NCBI GenBank assembly: GCA_013396915.1
Contig: VWZL01000329.1
Location: 318,450-382,449, forward strand
Length of the DNA stretch: 64,000 bases
Origin: Stercorarius parasiticus
Lineage: Eukaryota; Chordata; Aves; Charadriiformes; Stercorariidae
Direction: 5' to 3'
Both the position numbers and the translations under genes were made by a program. This document shows positions 49,901 to 61,040 of the stretch, piece by piece. The notes below the pieces were generated by a model. It worked only from the letters and a program-made list of their open reading frames with translations. It made no database searches and had not been told where the DNA came from. Within the stretch, counting starts at the first letter, position 1. Each line of letters begins with the position of its first letter.

Positions 49901-50450
49901 CTTTAACTGGGGGCAGCTGGGACAAGCGTTTACCTCTTCATTTTCTTAGATATAAATGCTATCTCGCTGCAGTTTCGTTTCACAATATGGTAATATGCTA
50001 TCCAGGAAAGTCTTGCTACATGCTAATTTATCCAGTAGGCAAATTCCTTTTGGCTAATAAAAGTGCTTGCACAGGAAGCTCAAAACCCAGCAGCAATTAA
50101 TTATTGACAGAGCATGTGAATTAGAGATAAAAGAAAAGTCATTCTTTCTCACACACAAGATAGTAAATAAATTTAATTATTGTACTAGAAGCAAGGGATC
50201 TTATTCTGTATTAAGTTTTATTAGCTGAGACATTTAAAAGCATGTCATCATAACAAAAAGGTCTTGTGTAATCCTAACTGCACCACTCTGGTACAAGGCT
50301 CTGAAGTGAATAGGCTTAATTGAGCAAATGGAAGCAGATGGCTTGCTGAACAGACAGGTATTGTACAGGTTTATTGTCAATTAACTTTTGTCTACATATG
50401 CCTATGGCGAATTGACTCTATAATGTGTTACGAAGGCTGATTTAACACTT
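49900..50450. other. AT-rich block just upstream of the HS3ST4 exon
   Basis: About 550 bases of AT-rich, non-repetitive sequence end some 190 bases before the acceptor. Motifs include CAGCAATTAATTATTGACAG, TTTAATTATTG and GTCAATTAAC. There is no long open frame. Position and texture fit a conserved intronic element, for instance an enhancer, but this is inference. Confidence 0.3.
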
Positions 50451-50604
50451 CAGGAGCCCACCATGTCCAGGGTCCGAGAAGAAACAGAGCCAGAAGTGCT
50501 TTGGTCCCCAGGGCCCGCAGGTGCGGCAGCATCCCTCCTCCTGAATGTCCCACCAACATCTGCATGGGGCAGGAGGGACACTGAGGTGTCCACCCATGCC
50601 TGGC

Positions 50605-50639
50605 CCCTTGCTAACCACTCCTCCTCTGCTTCTGCGCAG
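50605..50639 (+). promoter_or_regulatory. HS3ST4: Branch point, pyrimidine tract and acceptor of the HS3ST4 terminal exon
   Basis: CTAAC at 50611-50615 is a good branch-point match, with the branch A at 50614, 24 bases before the AG at 50638-50639. Between them lies a C/T-rich tract (CACTCCTCCTCTGCTTCTGC). The acceptor is GCAG followed by G. It fixes the 5' end of the coding exon at 50640. Confidence 0.93.
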
Positions 50640-51276
50640 GAACGTGATGCCCAAGACTCTGGACGGCCAGATCACCATGGAGAAGACCCCCAGCTACTTC
50701 GTCACCAACGAGGCCCCCAGGCGCATTCACTCCATGGCTAAGGACACAAAGCTGATCGTGGTGGTGAGGAACCCGGTCACCCGCGCCATCTCGGACTACA
50801 CGCAGACGCTCTCCAAGAAGCCAGAGATCCCCACCTTCGAGGTGCTGGCCTTCAAGAACCGGACCCTGGGGCTGATCGATGCCTCCTGGAGCGCGATCCG
50901 CATTGGGATCTACGCGCTGCACTTGGAGAACTGGCTCCAGTACTTCCCCCTCTCCCAAATCCTTTTTGTCAGTGGCGAAAGGCTCATCACTGACCCAGCC
51001 GGGGAAATGGCCAAGGTCCAGGACTTCTTAGGCCTCAAGAGGATTGTGACAGAGAAACATTTTTACTTTAATAAAACCAAGGGGTTCCCCTGTCTAAAGA
51101 AGCCAGAGGACAGCAGCGCTCCCCGGTGCTTGGGCAAGTCCAAGGGTCGAACTCACCCCAAAATAGACCCAGACGTCATCCACAGACTGCGGAAGTTTTA
51201 CAAACCATTCAATGTCATGTTTTACCAAATGACGGGCCAAGATTTCCAGTGGGAGCAGGAAGAAAGTGATAAGTAG
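50640..51276 (+). CDS. HS3ST4: HS3ST4 terminal coding exon: heparan sulfate glucosamine 3-O-sulfotransferase 4, C-terminal part
   Basis: The enzyme is a Golgi type II membrane protein that transfers sulfate from PAPS to the 3-OH of glucosamine in heparan sulfate. The first base completes a split Arg codon (phase 2 intron); 211 residues and TAG follow. Counting from Asn1: EKTPSYF at 14-20, the 3'-phosphate-binding segment [14 protein letters not shown] at 40-53, sequons NRT at 73 and NKT at 144, SGERL at 111-115, the paired cysteines 151 and 163 (conserved disulfide), and the PAPS-contacting GKSKGR at 165-170. It ends [10 protein letters not shown]. The wording [19 protein letters not shown] and the EQEE tail favour HS3ST4 over HS3ST2, 3A1 and 3B1. 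The phosphosulfate loop and catalytic Glu region are in exon 1, outside the window. There are no internal stops or frameshifts. Confidence 0.97.
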
Positions 51277-51810
51277 AACCACAAAATCAGGAAAAAAGCT
51301 CTTTCCTTTTGAGATGCAAATCATCGTTAGAGACCCAAAACTCACGCAGGGCTAGAGGCTCGGCCATGCGAGCGCAAGCCTCCTGCGCTGTCAGGGTTGC
51401 AGCCACAGCTGCCCTGCCTTTCCAGCTCTGAAACCTCAGTGACACGTCACCTCGGGTTGCACTGGGGCTGTCCCCCCATGACACTGAGGGATCGGGGGCA
51501 GGTGGGAGGAGGAGAAGGTGGAGGGAGAGGGGCTACTCGGGGCGATGGGGTGCTTCGTGTTGTTCGCTGCTGGTGTCCCCCTCGCAGCCAGGCAGGCAGG
51601 ACCAGGACCTCCTGCCATGGCTAGCTGAGCAGGAGGGTGGCTCACAGAACCCAGCAGCACTGGGACAAACCAATAGATCTGATTTCTCCTGCCCTGGCTT
51701 TTAGTTTTGCCCAAACAGCAGCATCAGACCTGGTAAATTCAGGACACGTGCACTCACATGCACACTGGTATTTGTGTGTGGAAGGAATAAAGCCAGTTAT
51801 GCTGCAAAGG
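51277..51810 (+). other. HS3ST4: HS3ST4 3' UTR, minimal extent
   Basis: The 3' UTR begins after the TAG at 51274-51276. The first canonical AATAAA is at 51786-51791, which would place cleavage near 51805-51820 and give a UTR of about 530 bases. Later signals at 52464 and 54782 would make it about 1.2 or 3.5 kb. The true end cannot be decided without transcript data. Confidence 0.6.
51786..51791 (+). terminator. HS3ST4: Proximal polyadenylation signal AATAAA
   Basis: Canonical hexamer 510 bases after the stop. It is preceded by GT-rich sequence (GTATTTGTGTGTGG) and followed about 50 bases later by T-rich sequence (TTTCAATTACTTGTTG). Confidence 0.55.
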
Positions 51811-51819
51811 AACTATGTA

Positions 51820-54780
51820 CAGAAACTTCATTTGCACCAGACGTTTCAATTACTTGTTGCACTAAAACTAGTATTTACCAAGTGCCACAAAACACCTGGG
51901 CCCGATTCTCCCCCAACAGATGGGTATGACGCCACTGTTGGAAGAGAGTAGTTCCTGCTTTACTGGGATGCTCAGTGAGACCGGAGCCCCCTCGCTCCTC
52001 CTGCAAGCTGTACCGAAGACCCTTCCCAGGCACCCGCTCGGAGCGAGCCGCGGTCTCTCTGCCCATCTGGGCTGCCGAGGTGCAGTGCAGAGCCGCACAT
52101 GCCTGGCAGTGCATCCCGGCAAGGCCATGCCATTCCCCGCTCCGGGCTTTGGAGCCAGGCATTCCTGGTGGGAACCGAGGGGGTGACTGCAGGGCAGGGG
52201 CATGGGGGGGACAGCCCCAGCCTAGGGTCTGGGCAGGGCTGACCCCTGGCACTGCCCTTCATTTGCACCTTGAAAATGAGATCTCTTCTGCTTGCTGTTG
52301 ACGGCTGGGTTAGTAAAATTGGGAAGCAGCCTTCATCTTTACTTCATAATTACAAAAAAGCAATCAATTCCCAGGGTGAGCACTGCTCTGCACAAAAAAA
52401 AAATGTGCTTTCTAGTGGAAATGACAAAGTCAACCAAATTTGCAAATCCTGGTGAAACTGTAGAATAAACCCATAGCTCAACTGGATCCTCCAGCAGTGT
52501 GATGAGAGCTGCATGCTGGAACCAGCATGGCGCAGGACAGCAGCTCTTTGATGCAGCTGCACCGGTTCCAGCTCCGTAAGTGAGAGAAAAACAATAAGAG
52601 AGGGAACAAAAGGAAAAACACCATTGCTGAAATGTTCCCTTCGCATGGGTGATTTCTAAGGGCACCCGAATATTGCTGGGCGCTGTCTTTGTTTTAAGGA
52701 GAGGTAAGGGTGCCTCCCGGGTGGAGCGTAGCTGTGTGCGAGTCCCCTGTCCCCTTTCGGGTGTCGGGTCCCTGGCTGTTGGGAAGCAGCAGAGGCTCAG
52801 CGTGGGATCGCTATGGGAGGACCAAGACTCAGTTTTGATCAAAGAATCCCTACTGATCCAGCTAACCGAGTGAAATCGCCGTTACGTTTGGTAAGAAGCT
52901 GAACCTGCTCCGGGTTTCATGGCATTACAGCGTGGAGTGGTGTGCTGGTGCCTTGGATTGGATGAAAGAAGAGCTGAAGCCATTTGGAAAATTTACACTG
53001 CGGGCCATGCTGGGGGGGCACCACAAGGTCCCTGCTAACGCCGTGTCAGTTCCTATTAGCCTGATTAGATTTAAAAACAGCTCCTGACATAACACAGTTT
53101 TTCACAGACCCACAAATCCCAAAATTATTACAGGAAAATTGGAAGCATGTAATAGGAATAATTTTACAGTGTTTCACACGTTATTAAAATGTCAGATCAG
53201 CTCCTAAGTGAGAACGCTTGTTACACAATTTGGTGCAAGCTGTTTGATGGATTCAGTTGGAGGACGAGGGGTTCGCTGAGTCCCAGTGTCCAGGCTCCTC
53301 ACCGGAGGGATATCCAGAATTTTTTTCCCTGTTCCCAGCGTGCTGCAGCCCCAGCACCGTGGCGGGCTGGCCCTGACGGTGCTGAGTGGAGCCTGCCAGT
53401 GGACAAGGTGGGACTGGTGGCCCTGGCTGCCTGCCGGAGGGCTTGCCTGCGGGGGGATGCCATCCCAGCTCATGGCGTCACCGGGACCTGGGAGGCTGGC
53501 GGCTGCGTGTGACCGTGGTTGTTACGGTCGTCAGTGTGGCACCGTGCATCACCGCCATGGCCAAAGCTTGGACTCTCGCAGCCACCACCCACAGCTTAAC
53601 CAGGAGCAGTATCTCCAAGCAAGGTCTCTTTGAGCTTGAAAGAGTCCCTCAAAACCTCCGTCTCCACCCAGCAAGTGTCCCCACACACCCCAGCCCTGGC
53701 TTGGTCTGGTCCGAGCACTGCCCCATGTCTCCCCAAGTATCTCCAGCCACCTTCTCCCAGGAAGAGCCTCTAGTGTCCAACTGCTATCAAGCCACCTCTT
53801 CTCATCATGCCCACTGCTGTAAGGACAGGAGATCCGAAAACGCATCTTTGAGAATTACAACGCAATGAAGCACCCCGTTAGGGAAGTCACGGTGTGCGGC
53901 TGGGCAGGAGCGTCCATCCTGCACTGGGTCGAAGCAGAGTCATGCCTGGGGCTCAGTCCTGCAGCTGGAAGCAGGCCCTGGAGAAGGGCTCCTGGAGGAG
54001 CAGTCCCAGAGCCAGGTACAGCCAGCCCTTGCCCCCGCCCTGACCCCCCCAGGAGGGGCCACCCCATGGTTTACAGAAGCAGGGCTGGCTGCCGGAGATG
54101 CTGGGCCCGACTCTTGCTCCCATTCTTTCTGCCATATATTCAGAGGTTTATTTTTTATATCGGCTGCAATCTCCATCTGGGACAGGAGAGGATGCCCCGC
54201 TCCTCCGCCCTGAGCATCCGCCCCGCAGACACCCACCCGCCNCCCGCAGTGCCACCGTCCCCTTCCCAGCCCTGGGAGAGAGCGGGGACATGCCAGCCAC
54301 CTTGTGGGGGGGCTGGGGACATGGGCAGCATGGAGCGGGGGGGTGTCCTCTTGGTGGGTTATTCTGTTTTTCTGAAATGCACCCCGTGTCTGCTGTGCTA
54401 ATGCAGGGGCTTGCCAGGGGAATTATTTTCTATCTGGCCGGAGAGTGGCCTGCCAAACGAGAAGGAGTCAGGTTAATAACACTTTTTTTTTAAAACTATT
54501 CAAATGTCAGCATTAGAATACGCAGGAAATTGAATTTTGTATTTGATTTCAATTAGCAAAGCATAAATTATATTTAATTTTATACACAGACTGGGTGATT
54601 CATTGTTCTGGAAAAGCTGGTACTTTATGGTTCAGAGACTGGAAATGGAGAGTTAGTCTTTTCTGAAACCAAACTGCTGTGCTGTCACCTTCTCCCAAAT
54701 GCGTCTCTGTCTGTCGGTGTCACCCTGTACCTGAACAATATGAAAATCCTGAACTGAACACTTGAAGCCACAGCACTAAA
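51820..54780 (+). other. Possible extended 3' UTR or 3' flank
   Basis: No coding feature is recognised. GC-rich DNA at 51980-52260 and 53300-54350 alternates with AT-rich DNA at 52300-52480, 53040-53190 and 54470-54640. Base 54242 is N. It may be transcribed if the distal polyadenylation signal at 54782 is used. Confidence 0.35.
52464..52469 (+). terminator. HS3ST4: Second candidate polyadenylation signal AATAAA
   Basis: Canonical hexamer 1.19 kb after the stop, with CAGTGTGATG about 30 bases downstream as a possible GU-rich element. It could mark an alternative, longer 3' UTR. Confidence 0.35.
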
Positions 54781-54781
54781 C

Positions 54782-54787
54782 AATAAA
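54782..54787 (+). terminator. Distal candidate polyadenylation signal AATAAA
   Basis: Canonical hexamer 3.5 kb after the HS3ST4 stop, within CAATAAAACG and followed by T/C-rich DNA. Its use by HS3ST4 is only a possibility. Confidence 0.2.
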
Positions 54788-54799
54788 ACGTTGTAGCAG

Positions 54800-57700
54800 C
54801 CGCATTTCTCTGCTCCTTTTCTCCCAGGCCCCCCAGCAGCACCAACACCCCACAAGCCGCAGACCCACAGCGGCCACTGGCTGTCCCCTGCCATTAGCCA
54901 GTCCGCCCCGGTGCCAAAAGGGCCAAGGGAAGGTGCATGCCACAACCGGGACCAGGACCAGACCCTCACCAGGACCACCCAGGCCAGCACCCGACCTGCA
55001 GGGTCTCAGGCTTGGAGGGGTTTCCAGCCCGATGGGGAGCATCCCCAGAGATGCCCTGCACGGGATCAGGTCAGGGACCCATAGAAAGCACAACCTCTGC
55101 TTTTCTCTGCAGGCAGGGACCGGCCACCAGCCCCCCAGACCCAGCGCTGGGGACAGCAGGATTGTCCCCACAGTGTGTGACAGCAGAACATGTCCCTGTG
55201 GTGGGGGACAGCTTTCCTCGCTGGCTTGGCAACTCGGGGTGCATCACCCAAGGTCACAAAAAACAAATCCCTGAGCAACGCCCGGGAGGTTTCACTTGCT
55301 GCTGATTAGGGATAAATCAGTGGATAATAAAAGGAGAGAGAGGGCTGTCTGCCAGGCAGAGAAATTAGGGGGAAAATTTTTTTATCTTATTTTGTGTGCA
55401 CAATTTCCTGGCAGTTTGAAAAAAGCTATTTCACAGCACGGCCCTATTGTGTCATCTGATAAAACCACTGAAAAACTTTTATCAACAAAATTAGGAAGTA
55501 GTGAACTATAAAATTGCTAATTATTTTCTAGTAAATTTACTTTTAAATAACTGTAGACACCAATTACAGGCACCATTAAGCACCATTAATGCTGGGTATA
55601 TTTACCAAACAAGGATGGAATACTTATTATTCAAATCAAGATCATTTTGGTGTAGATTTTGCTGTTTGGAAAGCTGTCCCCACTTACCAGATGTTTAAGA
55701 AGTCATCAGAAGATCAATTACACCTCAAACGTAGTCAGGTTCCTAATACCTGAGTTGTGGCGTGTTATAATTCAACCCTTGAAACAAACACCTGTATGAG
55801 CTGGGACCGTAATCCCGAGGAGCTGCCCCAGCAGCTCCTGCACCTCGGCACGGGGCCAGGGCCTATGTGCTCCTCTCTTGGAAGCCCCGAGATAGCGAGT
55901 CCCACATTTAGCAGATCCAACTGTCTCTTGTAATGTCTCCTTACCCTGCTCCATGCAGGGCTTCACCACCCTTTGCACAACTCTTCACGAGGAGCATCGC
56001 TCCTCCGGGCAATCCGCTGCCGTTTTGTCTCTCCAGCGCTGTAGCCGGGCGCCTTTCACTTCCTCCGGGGATTTCCTCCCCAAAAAACCCGCACAGCTCT
56101 GTAAAGCATTTATTTGCCTGCTCCCTCCACCTTTGGGATCGCGTGCCGCAGGCTGCCCCGGTGCCTGCATCCTGACAGCCCCGGTGCCGGCGCCGGACAC
56201 GCTCCGCGCTGGGCTGAACAGCGGCGTGCGCCTGTTAATTGGACGTTGCCAGGCGGCTGTCAGAAAGCTGGCTGCAAAGCTGTTACCTGCTCCCACTTTC
56301 CTGCTGTTATCTTTGACATCCTCATTATTTATTAACTGCCCTGTACCCAACAGGCTGCCACCGATGCGGAGATGCTCTTGTTATGCAGGTTCAATATTCC
56401 GCCTGCCTTCCAAGGTCACATCCTCCAGGATGTCTCGCAAACCAGATTGAAGAGGTACCGGCAAAGATGCAACATGTTCTGTATATGCCGATGCCAGGTT
56501 TCAAACAGAGCCCTTTGAATAAGGATAACATAGTAGATGATGATATAAGACCCTGTTGCTTACTGCTTTTCCCCGTGCTGTGTGTAGCACTGAGTCTTCT
56601 GCACCTACATCAGCAAATAGAGGAAACCAGAGCGTCAGGCAAGAGCTCCAGCCATCAGCTTTCCACATACCGGAACAAAGAGTTTTTCTCTGACACCTGA
56701 GCCTGGGAGAAGAGCAACATGGGGATTATTTATCTGGCCAGGTTGCAAACCCGCAATGACCTGTTATAGCTTTGTCAGCATGAATAAACCCCTTTCTCCA
56801 GCCCCCTGCCCTCTGCCGCTGTCTCCTTGGCCCGGCGCCGGGTGCCTGTGACCCCCGCGCAGTGCAGTGCAGTGGCTTTTGTGCCCTGTGCCAACAGGCT
56901 GCGGCGTCCCAGTTGTTCCAGGCAGAAACACCAAAAAACCCCGATGCTCTCACCTCCCCAGCTTTCGTGGTGCCTTTTGCTCAGGGGTTTTTTTTGGTTT
57001 TGCTGACCTCAGAAACTATCCTTCTGTGAGTCACTCACTGGAAAAAGTCTGATTAGAAAGTTCTTTATGCCTATTAAGAAGCTCTTTCCGACTTCAGGTA
57101 AGACTTGGAATCAGAAGAAATAATTTGAGGGTCACTTGCCTGTTACTTTATACCACCAACAAGGATATTTTGGAAATTTTTTGGTGTAACGCACGGTCTA
57201 ATAGCCCAATAGATATGAGCACTTGCCCGTATGCACCTCATGCAAGGATAGAGACTGCCAGATCAGAAGGTTTCTCCATGCAAGAATTTACCTACAGATT
57301 AAGAGGAATTTCTGCTCTAACCTAGTGATGCTCTAGGATGGCAGAGGAGAAAGGTATTGTGGTTTTGCAGAACAAAGCAGTGAGCTCCCTGTGCCACCAG
57401 CCCTTGTCCCCACGGCTGCTCTGGGTGAGGTAGGACATGTCTCACCTGCGTTAGAGAGGATCCACCAGGCACCCCGGCTGTGCGGGGAAGGAAAGGGTCT
57501 GCAGCCACTGGATTCCCTCCCCTTTCCCCATCCTCAGAGGCGGGATGGAGGAACCTCCTGCAGACCATTCCTCGCTTTGCCCCAGGGTGGGCGTTCGGGG
57601 GGGGGTGGGCTGCCCCACTGCCCTGCTGCCCCACTACCCTCTGCCCCTGCTGCCCCCCATGCTGCAGCTGGGCATGGGGCCGGGAGGGAGGCACACTATG

Positions 57701-60700
57701 TGCACAGTCTCCGAGGAAATCAGAATTGAGAGGAACCGGGATTGTTTCAACAATACATTTTGTGACTAAAGTCATTATGTGCAGAGAGATGTACGGGTAG
57801 CTGAAGGATAGAATTAATATAGTAAGTAATCCTCTCCCTTTAGCAATATCTTTCTGCATGAAATAATGATTTAATGTCTAACTTTTTCTAGCATACACAT
57901 TTCCTCATAACAAACACTTATATGATATGCAGCTATTTATGTTTCAAGGCAAAAAGCGTGGAGTGTAATGGACTCTACTCTGACTATCTGTCCGTGAAGA
58001 AATTTCACTGTATCATGGGAAACAAGGAAAAACATTTTATTTGGAGACAATTTCTTTCTATTTAAGCTGGTCTTATCTTTCTCCCTTGTTCTGTGTTGGA
58101 AGGGATACCTGCACGACTCTGATTTGCCTCTCCTGCACATGGGTCGCACATGGGGACCCCCTGTCCACCTGGGAGCCCCTTCCCACTCCTGAGCACTTCT
58201 CACGGCTGGGGAATGGCCCCGTCCGGTGGGTTTTCTGATGCCACCAAAGCGGTGGTGGCTGGCACATGGTATCGACTCCAGGAAACTGTTACAGAAGCTT
58301 CTGTATTGAGGTAGTGCGCCCACTTGGACCTTACAGCTCTCGAGAAGTGTAATTAATCCTGTAACCTTAAGCAGCGGCAGGCACTATAATCTGTGTTTGA
58401 GCATGAGATGTAGCCCAGGGTGGTCCCTACCCCACAGGCACTGGCACATCATGGCCCTGGGAAAGGGGCAGCCGCTCTCTGGCCAGCCGACCCCAGCAGT
58501 GCCAGCCCCGCTCTGTGCTGGCCACTCCACCCATCCTCCCCATGCCCGTTCGCCCAGAGCCAGCCAGGCCCCATGGCACAGAGACATAGCCATCCCCAAC
58601 CAGCTGCTCCGAGGGGTAGGGTACTGCTTTCCGAGGCTGCAGTGCCCAGCCCAGGCAGCCTTGGTTGCTCTGGAGCCGTTAGGAAGCTCTCGGCTCTGCT
58701 ACTCCCTTTTCCTTCCACGAGACTAATATCCAGAGCAGCGGAGGACAGAGATCTGTCCCGCAGGGAGGCTTGCCTCCAGGGTGTTGCTCTCCACACTCCC
58801 TAAGGCAGATCCCACAAACATCAACACCATGCGGAAGCAATGAGCTTTTCCCCGGTAGTGACACACCGCTTAAAAGCACTGATCCAGATAACACAAGAGA
58901 TGTCTGTGTAATGAAGGCAAACGACACATCTGGCAATTTTCCACCCAACTGACAGAGATAAACAGTTATAAATATACCCCATTAATAGTGTAAGCATCCT
59001 TCAAAGCTTGTCTTGAGCGTCTGTGGGGCCAGCGTGCAGCCAGCGGGCTGCTGCTCTGGCTGGGCGCCTGAGCGGCAGGTACAACAGAGCCGCCAGGCGT
59101 GCAGCCCCTCGTTAGCAGAGACGAAACGAAGCGCAGCAGAGGCAGAGGGAGACACTTCGCAGGAGGAGACAAGGAGTTATGAAGCCGTAAGTGCCCCGGG
59201 CAGAACTGCTGGGGTGGCTTTCATCGCCCCATCAGGTGCTGGCCAAGCCATGTTCCCCCCAGCTGGCACGGTCACCACCAGCCCAGCCCCTGGCAGGTCC
59301 ATCAGCACTCCAGTGCCCCTCCCTGAGGACTGACATCCTTCCCCCTCCCCAGGCACCCTGCGCAGCACCCAGCCTTGGACTCAGCTGGGGTTCAGCCCTA
59401 ATTTAACGAGGGAAAACTAATGGATGATTTTTGCCTTTATCTTAGAAAGCTACTCTCAGAATAAGTTGCAGTTAATGAAAGGAGTGAGGAATACACAGGT
59501 CACCGAGGGTGACCGCACTCCCCTCTTGAAGCATTTCCTCTGAGCAGAATAAGCAGCCGAGAGCAAGTCCTCTGACAAATTCAGCTTTTTCCAGGAAATC
59601 TTTCCATTCACATGACAATCCCCTGGACATCAGTCTCTCTGAGTAGTGTTTTTAAGGTTTTCACCGTGTCTGCGACCTACGGCTTCTAGTTTCACTGGCC
59701 AGATCCCAGCCGTGTTTCCTCCCTTACGGGAATCTCCTGCTTGTGGAAGCGATGCTCGTGGCTCCCAGCAGGAACCATGCCGTGGGTGCAGACCCAACGA
59801 GCAGGGACTCTGCTGTGAGCGGGCGTTCTCATCCGCTCCGCTCCTACTGTGCCCCGACCCCAGTGCGTGTCTGGGATGCCAAGGGCTCGATCACCCCAGG
59901 CTCCCTGTGGCACCTTGCTCCTGCCTGGAGCAGGGAATTCTCAGCCTCCTCTGTCTGCAGCAGAGAAGGGGTCTGAGGGAAGAGAGACGTCGGGGTTTGG
60001 GCAGGGCCAGGTACGCAGGCCAGAGATCCTGCATGGCGGTGAGAGCCTGTGTACGACCATGAGACAAAGCAGCCACTGCCTTTTGTACCCAGGACACTGC
60101 CATCATTTCCCTCCTTGCTGACAAAGGGAAGGGAGGGCGATGCATGACCACATAGCACATCCCACTATGGGAGATGGTGAAAGGATTCCCACCTCTTCCA
60201 TTGGGGCTGACTACCCCACAGGGCTCCCGGGTCCCACGTGGATGGGTGTCCTGCTCTCGCCATGTCCTGGAGCAACAGTGCCCGTGTCCCCAGTGTCCGG
60301 CATGGCTGGGCAGGTCTGGCACTAGATGGCACCCCGATACATCCTTCTCTGAGGAGCAGGGCACCCAGCCTCCAGTGAAGAACTGGGTGGGTAAGGAGGG
60401 GGTCATCATTTTCCCTGTGCTCGGCCCCCAACGCCAGGGCTGACCCAGAGCATGACCCAGACCAGGGCAGCCCATCCCACCTGCCAGCCAAAGGGGGTCT
60501 GCTCCATCCAGCCGGGCTTCTGTGGAGACCTTTCCAGCTGGACCCTGCATGGGAGGGCAGACGCACAAAGCACCAGAGGCTGTGCTGCCTCCAGCTCCCC
60601 CCGCTCAGCAGGTTGTGAGCTGGGGGATGAAACCCAGGACAGGGGTCAGACTTCAGCCCGGCTCCAAGCTGGAGGGCTGGATGATGTGTCTGCACAGGAA
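54800..60700. other. 3' flank without recognised element
   Basis: AT-rich patches (55360-55740, 57780-58080, 58900-58990) alternate with GC-rich patches (54800-55270, 57380-57680, 58390-58700, 59820-60600). A run of nine G lies at about 57597-57605. Chance frames reach 225 codons on the minus strand (60568-59891). No LINE, LTR or RNA gene was recognised. Confidence 0.4.
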
Positions 60701-60709
60701 ATCTCTCAC

Positions 60710-60872
60710 CTGGTCCAGCACGATGGTAGAGGATGGAGAAGTGGTCCGTTTCCTGGGAAGAAGTGTCTCATCACAGTTAATTCCTGCTAATTTCATGTAA
60801 TTTCTCAGCACTATGACCGTCTGCTCCATACTGTCCCATGGCTTTGAAAGCACTTGTGGGCTATGGGCGCTG
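60710..60872 (-). other. Candidate minus-strand exon (unassigned, 163 bp, open)
   Basis: On the minus strand, TGCCAGGCCTTATTCCAG ends an acceptor at 60873, and CTGGACCAG followed by GTGAGAG gives a near-ideal donor after 60710. Between them one base plus 54 sense codons are open, reading for example SMEQTVIVLRNYMKLAG and DETLLPRKRTTSPSSTIVLD. I do not recognise the protein. An open 54-codon segment arises by chance in several percent of cases, and splice-like motifs are common, so this is a hypothesis. It lies about 9.4 kb beyond the HS3ST4 stop and on the opposite strand. Confidence 0.22.
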
Positions 60873-61001
60873 CTGGAATAAGGCCTGGCAGATGAAGATG
60901 AGCCACGCTCAGCAGATGATCTCCTTGAAGGAGGTCGAGCAATTTACGGTGTTTTGCCCAAGTGCCAGTGATTTTGGCTGCCCTTTCTGGGCTGACCTCT
61001 T

Positions 61002-61040
61002 TGTCTAGCAAAGGTTTACTGTCTAGCAAAGGTTTACTGT
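61002..61040. repeat. Perfect tandem duplication, 18-bp unit
   Basis: TGTCTAGCAAAGGTTTAC occurs twice in immediate succession (61002-61019 and 61020-61037), and TGT follows. The length is a multiple of three, so it would not disturb a reading frame. On the minus strand it lies in an open frame as two copies of a DSKPLL-type repeat. Confidence 0.9.

Larger units (their letters stand above)
1..50639 (+). other. HS3ST4: HS3ST4 intron 1, 3' portion
   Basis: This stretch lies upstream of the terminal HS3ST4 exon and ends in a standard acceptor. HS3ST4 is known as a two-exon gene with a very long first intron. No frame here encodes the expected exon 1 landmarks: the proline-rich N-terminus, a type II membrane anchor, or the KKGGTR phosphosulfate loop. 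The donor side must therefore lie before base 1. The intron holds mostly single-copy DNA plus the LINE fragments, simple repeats and AT-rich blocks listed separately. That it is all one intron is inferred from the known gene structure; a nested transcript cannot be excluded by reading alone. Confidence 0.8.

Noticed and set aside
1..50600. Search for HS3ST4 exon 1 in the window
   Set aside because: No frame encodes the LPQALIIGVKKGGTRALL region or a type II anchor, so exon 1 lies outside.
50545..50639. Reading the HS3ST4 frame upstream to an ATG at 50545
   Set aside because: The in-frame extension is intron: it contains the branch point and pyrimidine tract, its translation does not match the sulfotransferase family, and the AG at 50638-50639 is a clear acceptor.
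50611..50958. 115-codon antisense frame over the HS3ST4 exon
   Set aside because: A shadow of the GC-rich third codon positions of the real exon on the other strand.
59891..60568. 225-codon open frame on the minus strand
   Set aside because: Lies in GC-rich DNA with competing frames on both strands; no recognisable domain or splice context.
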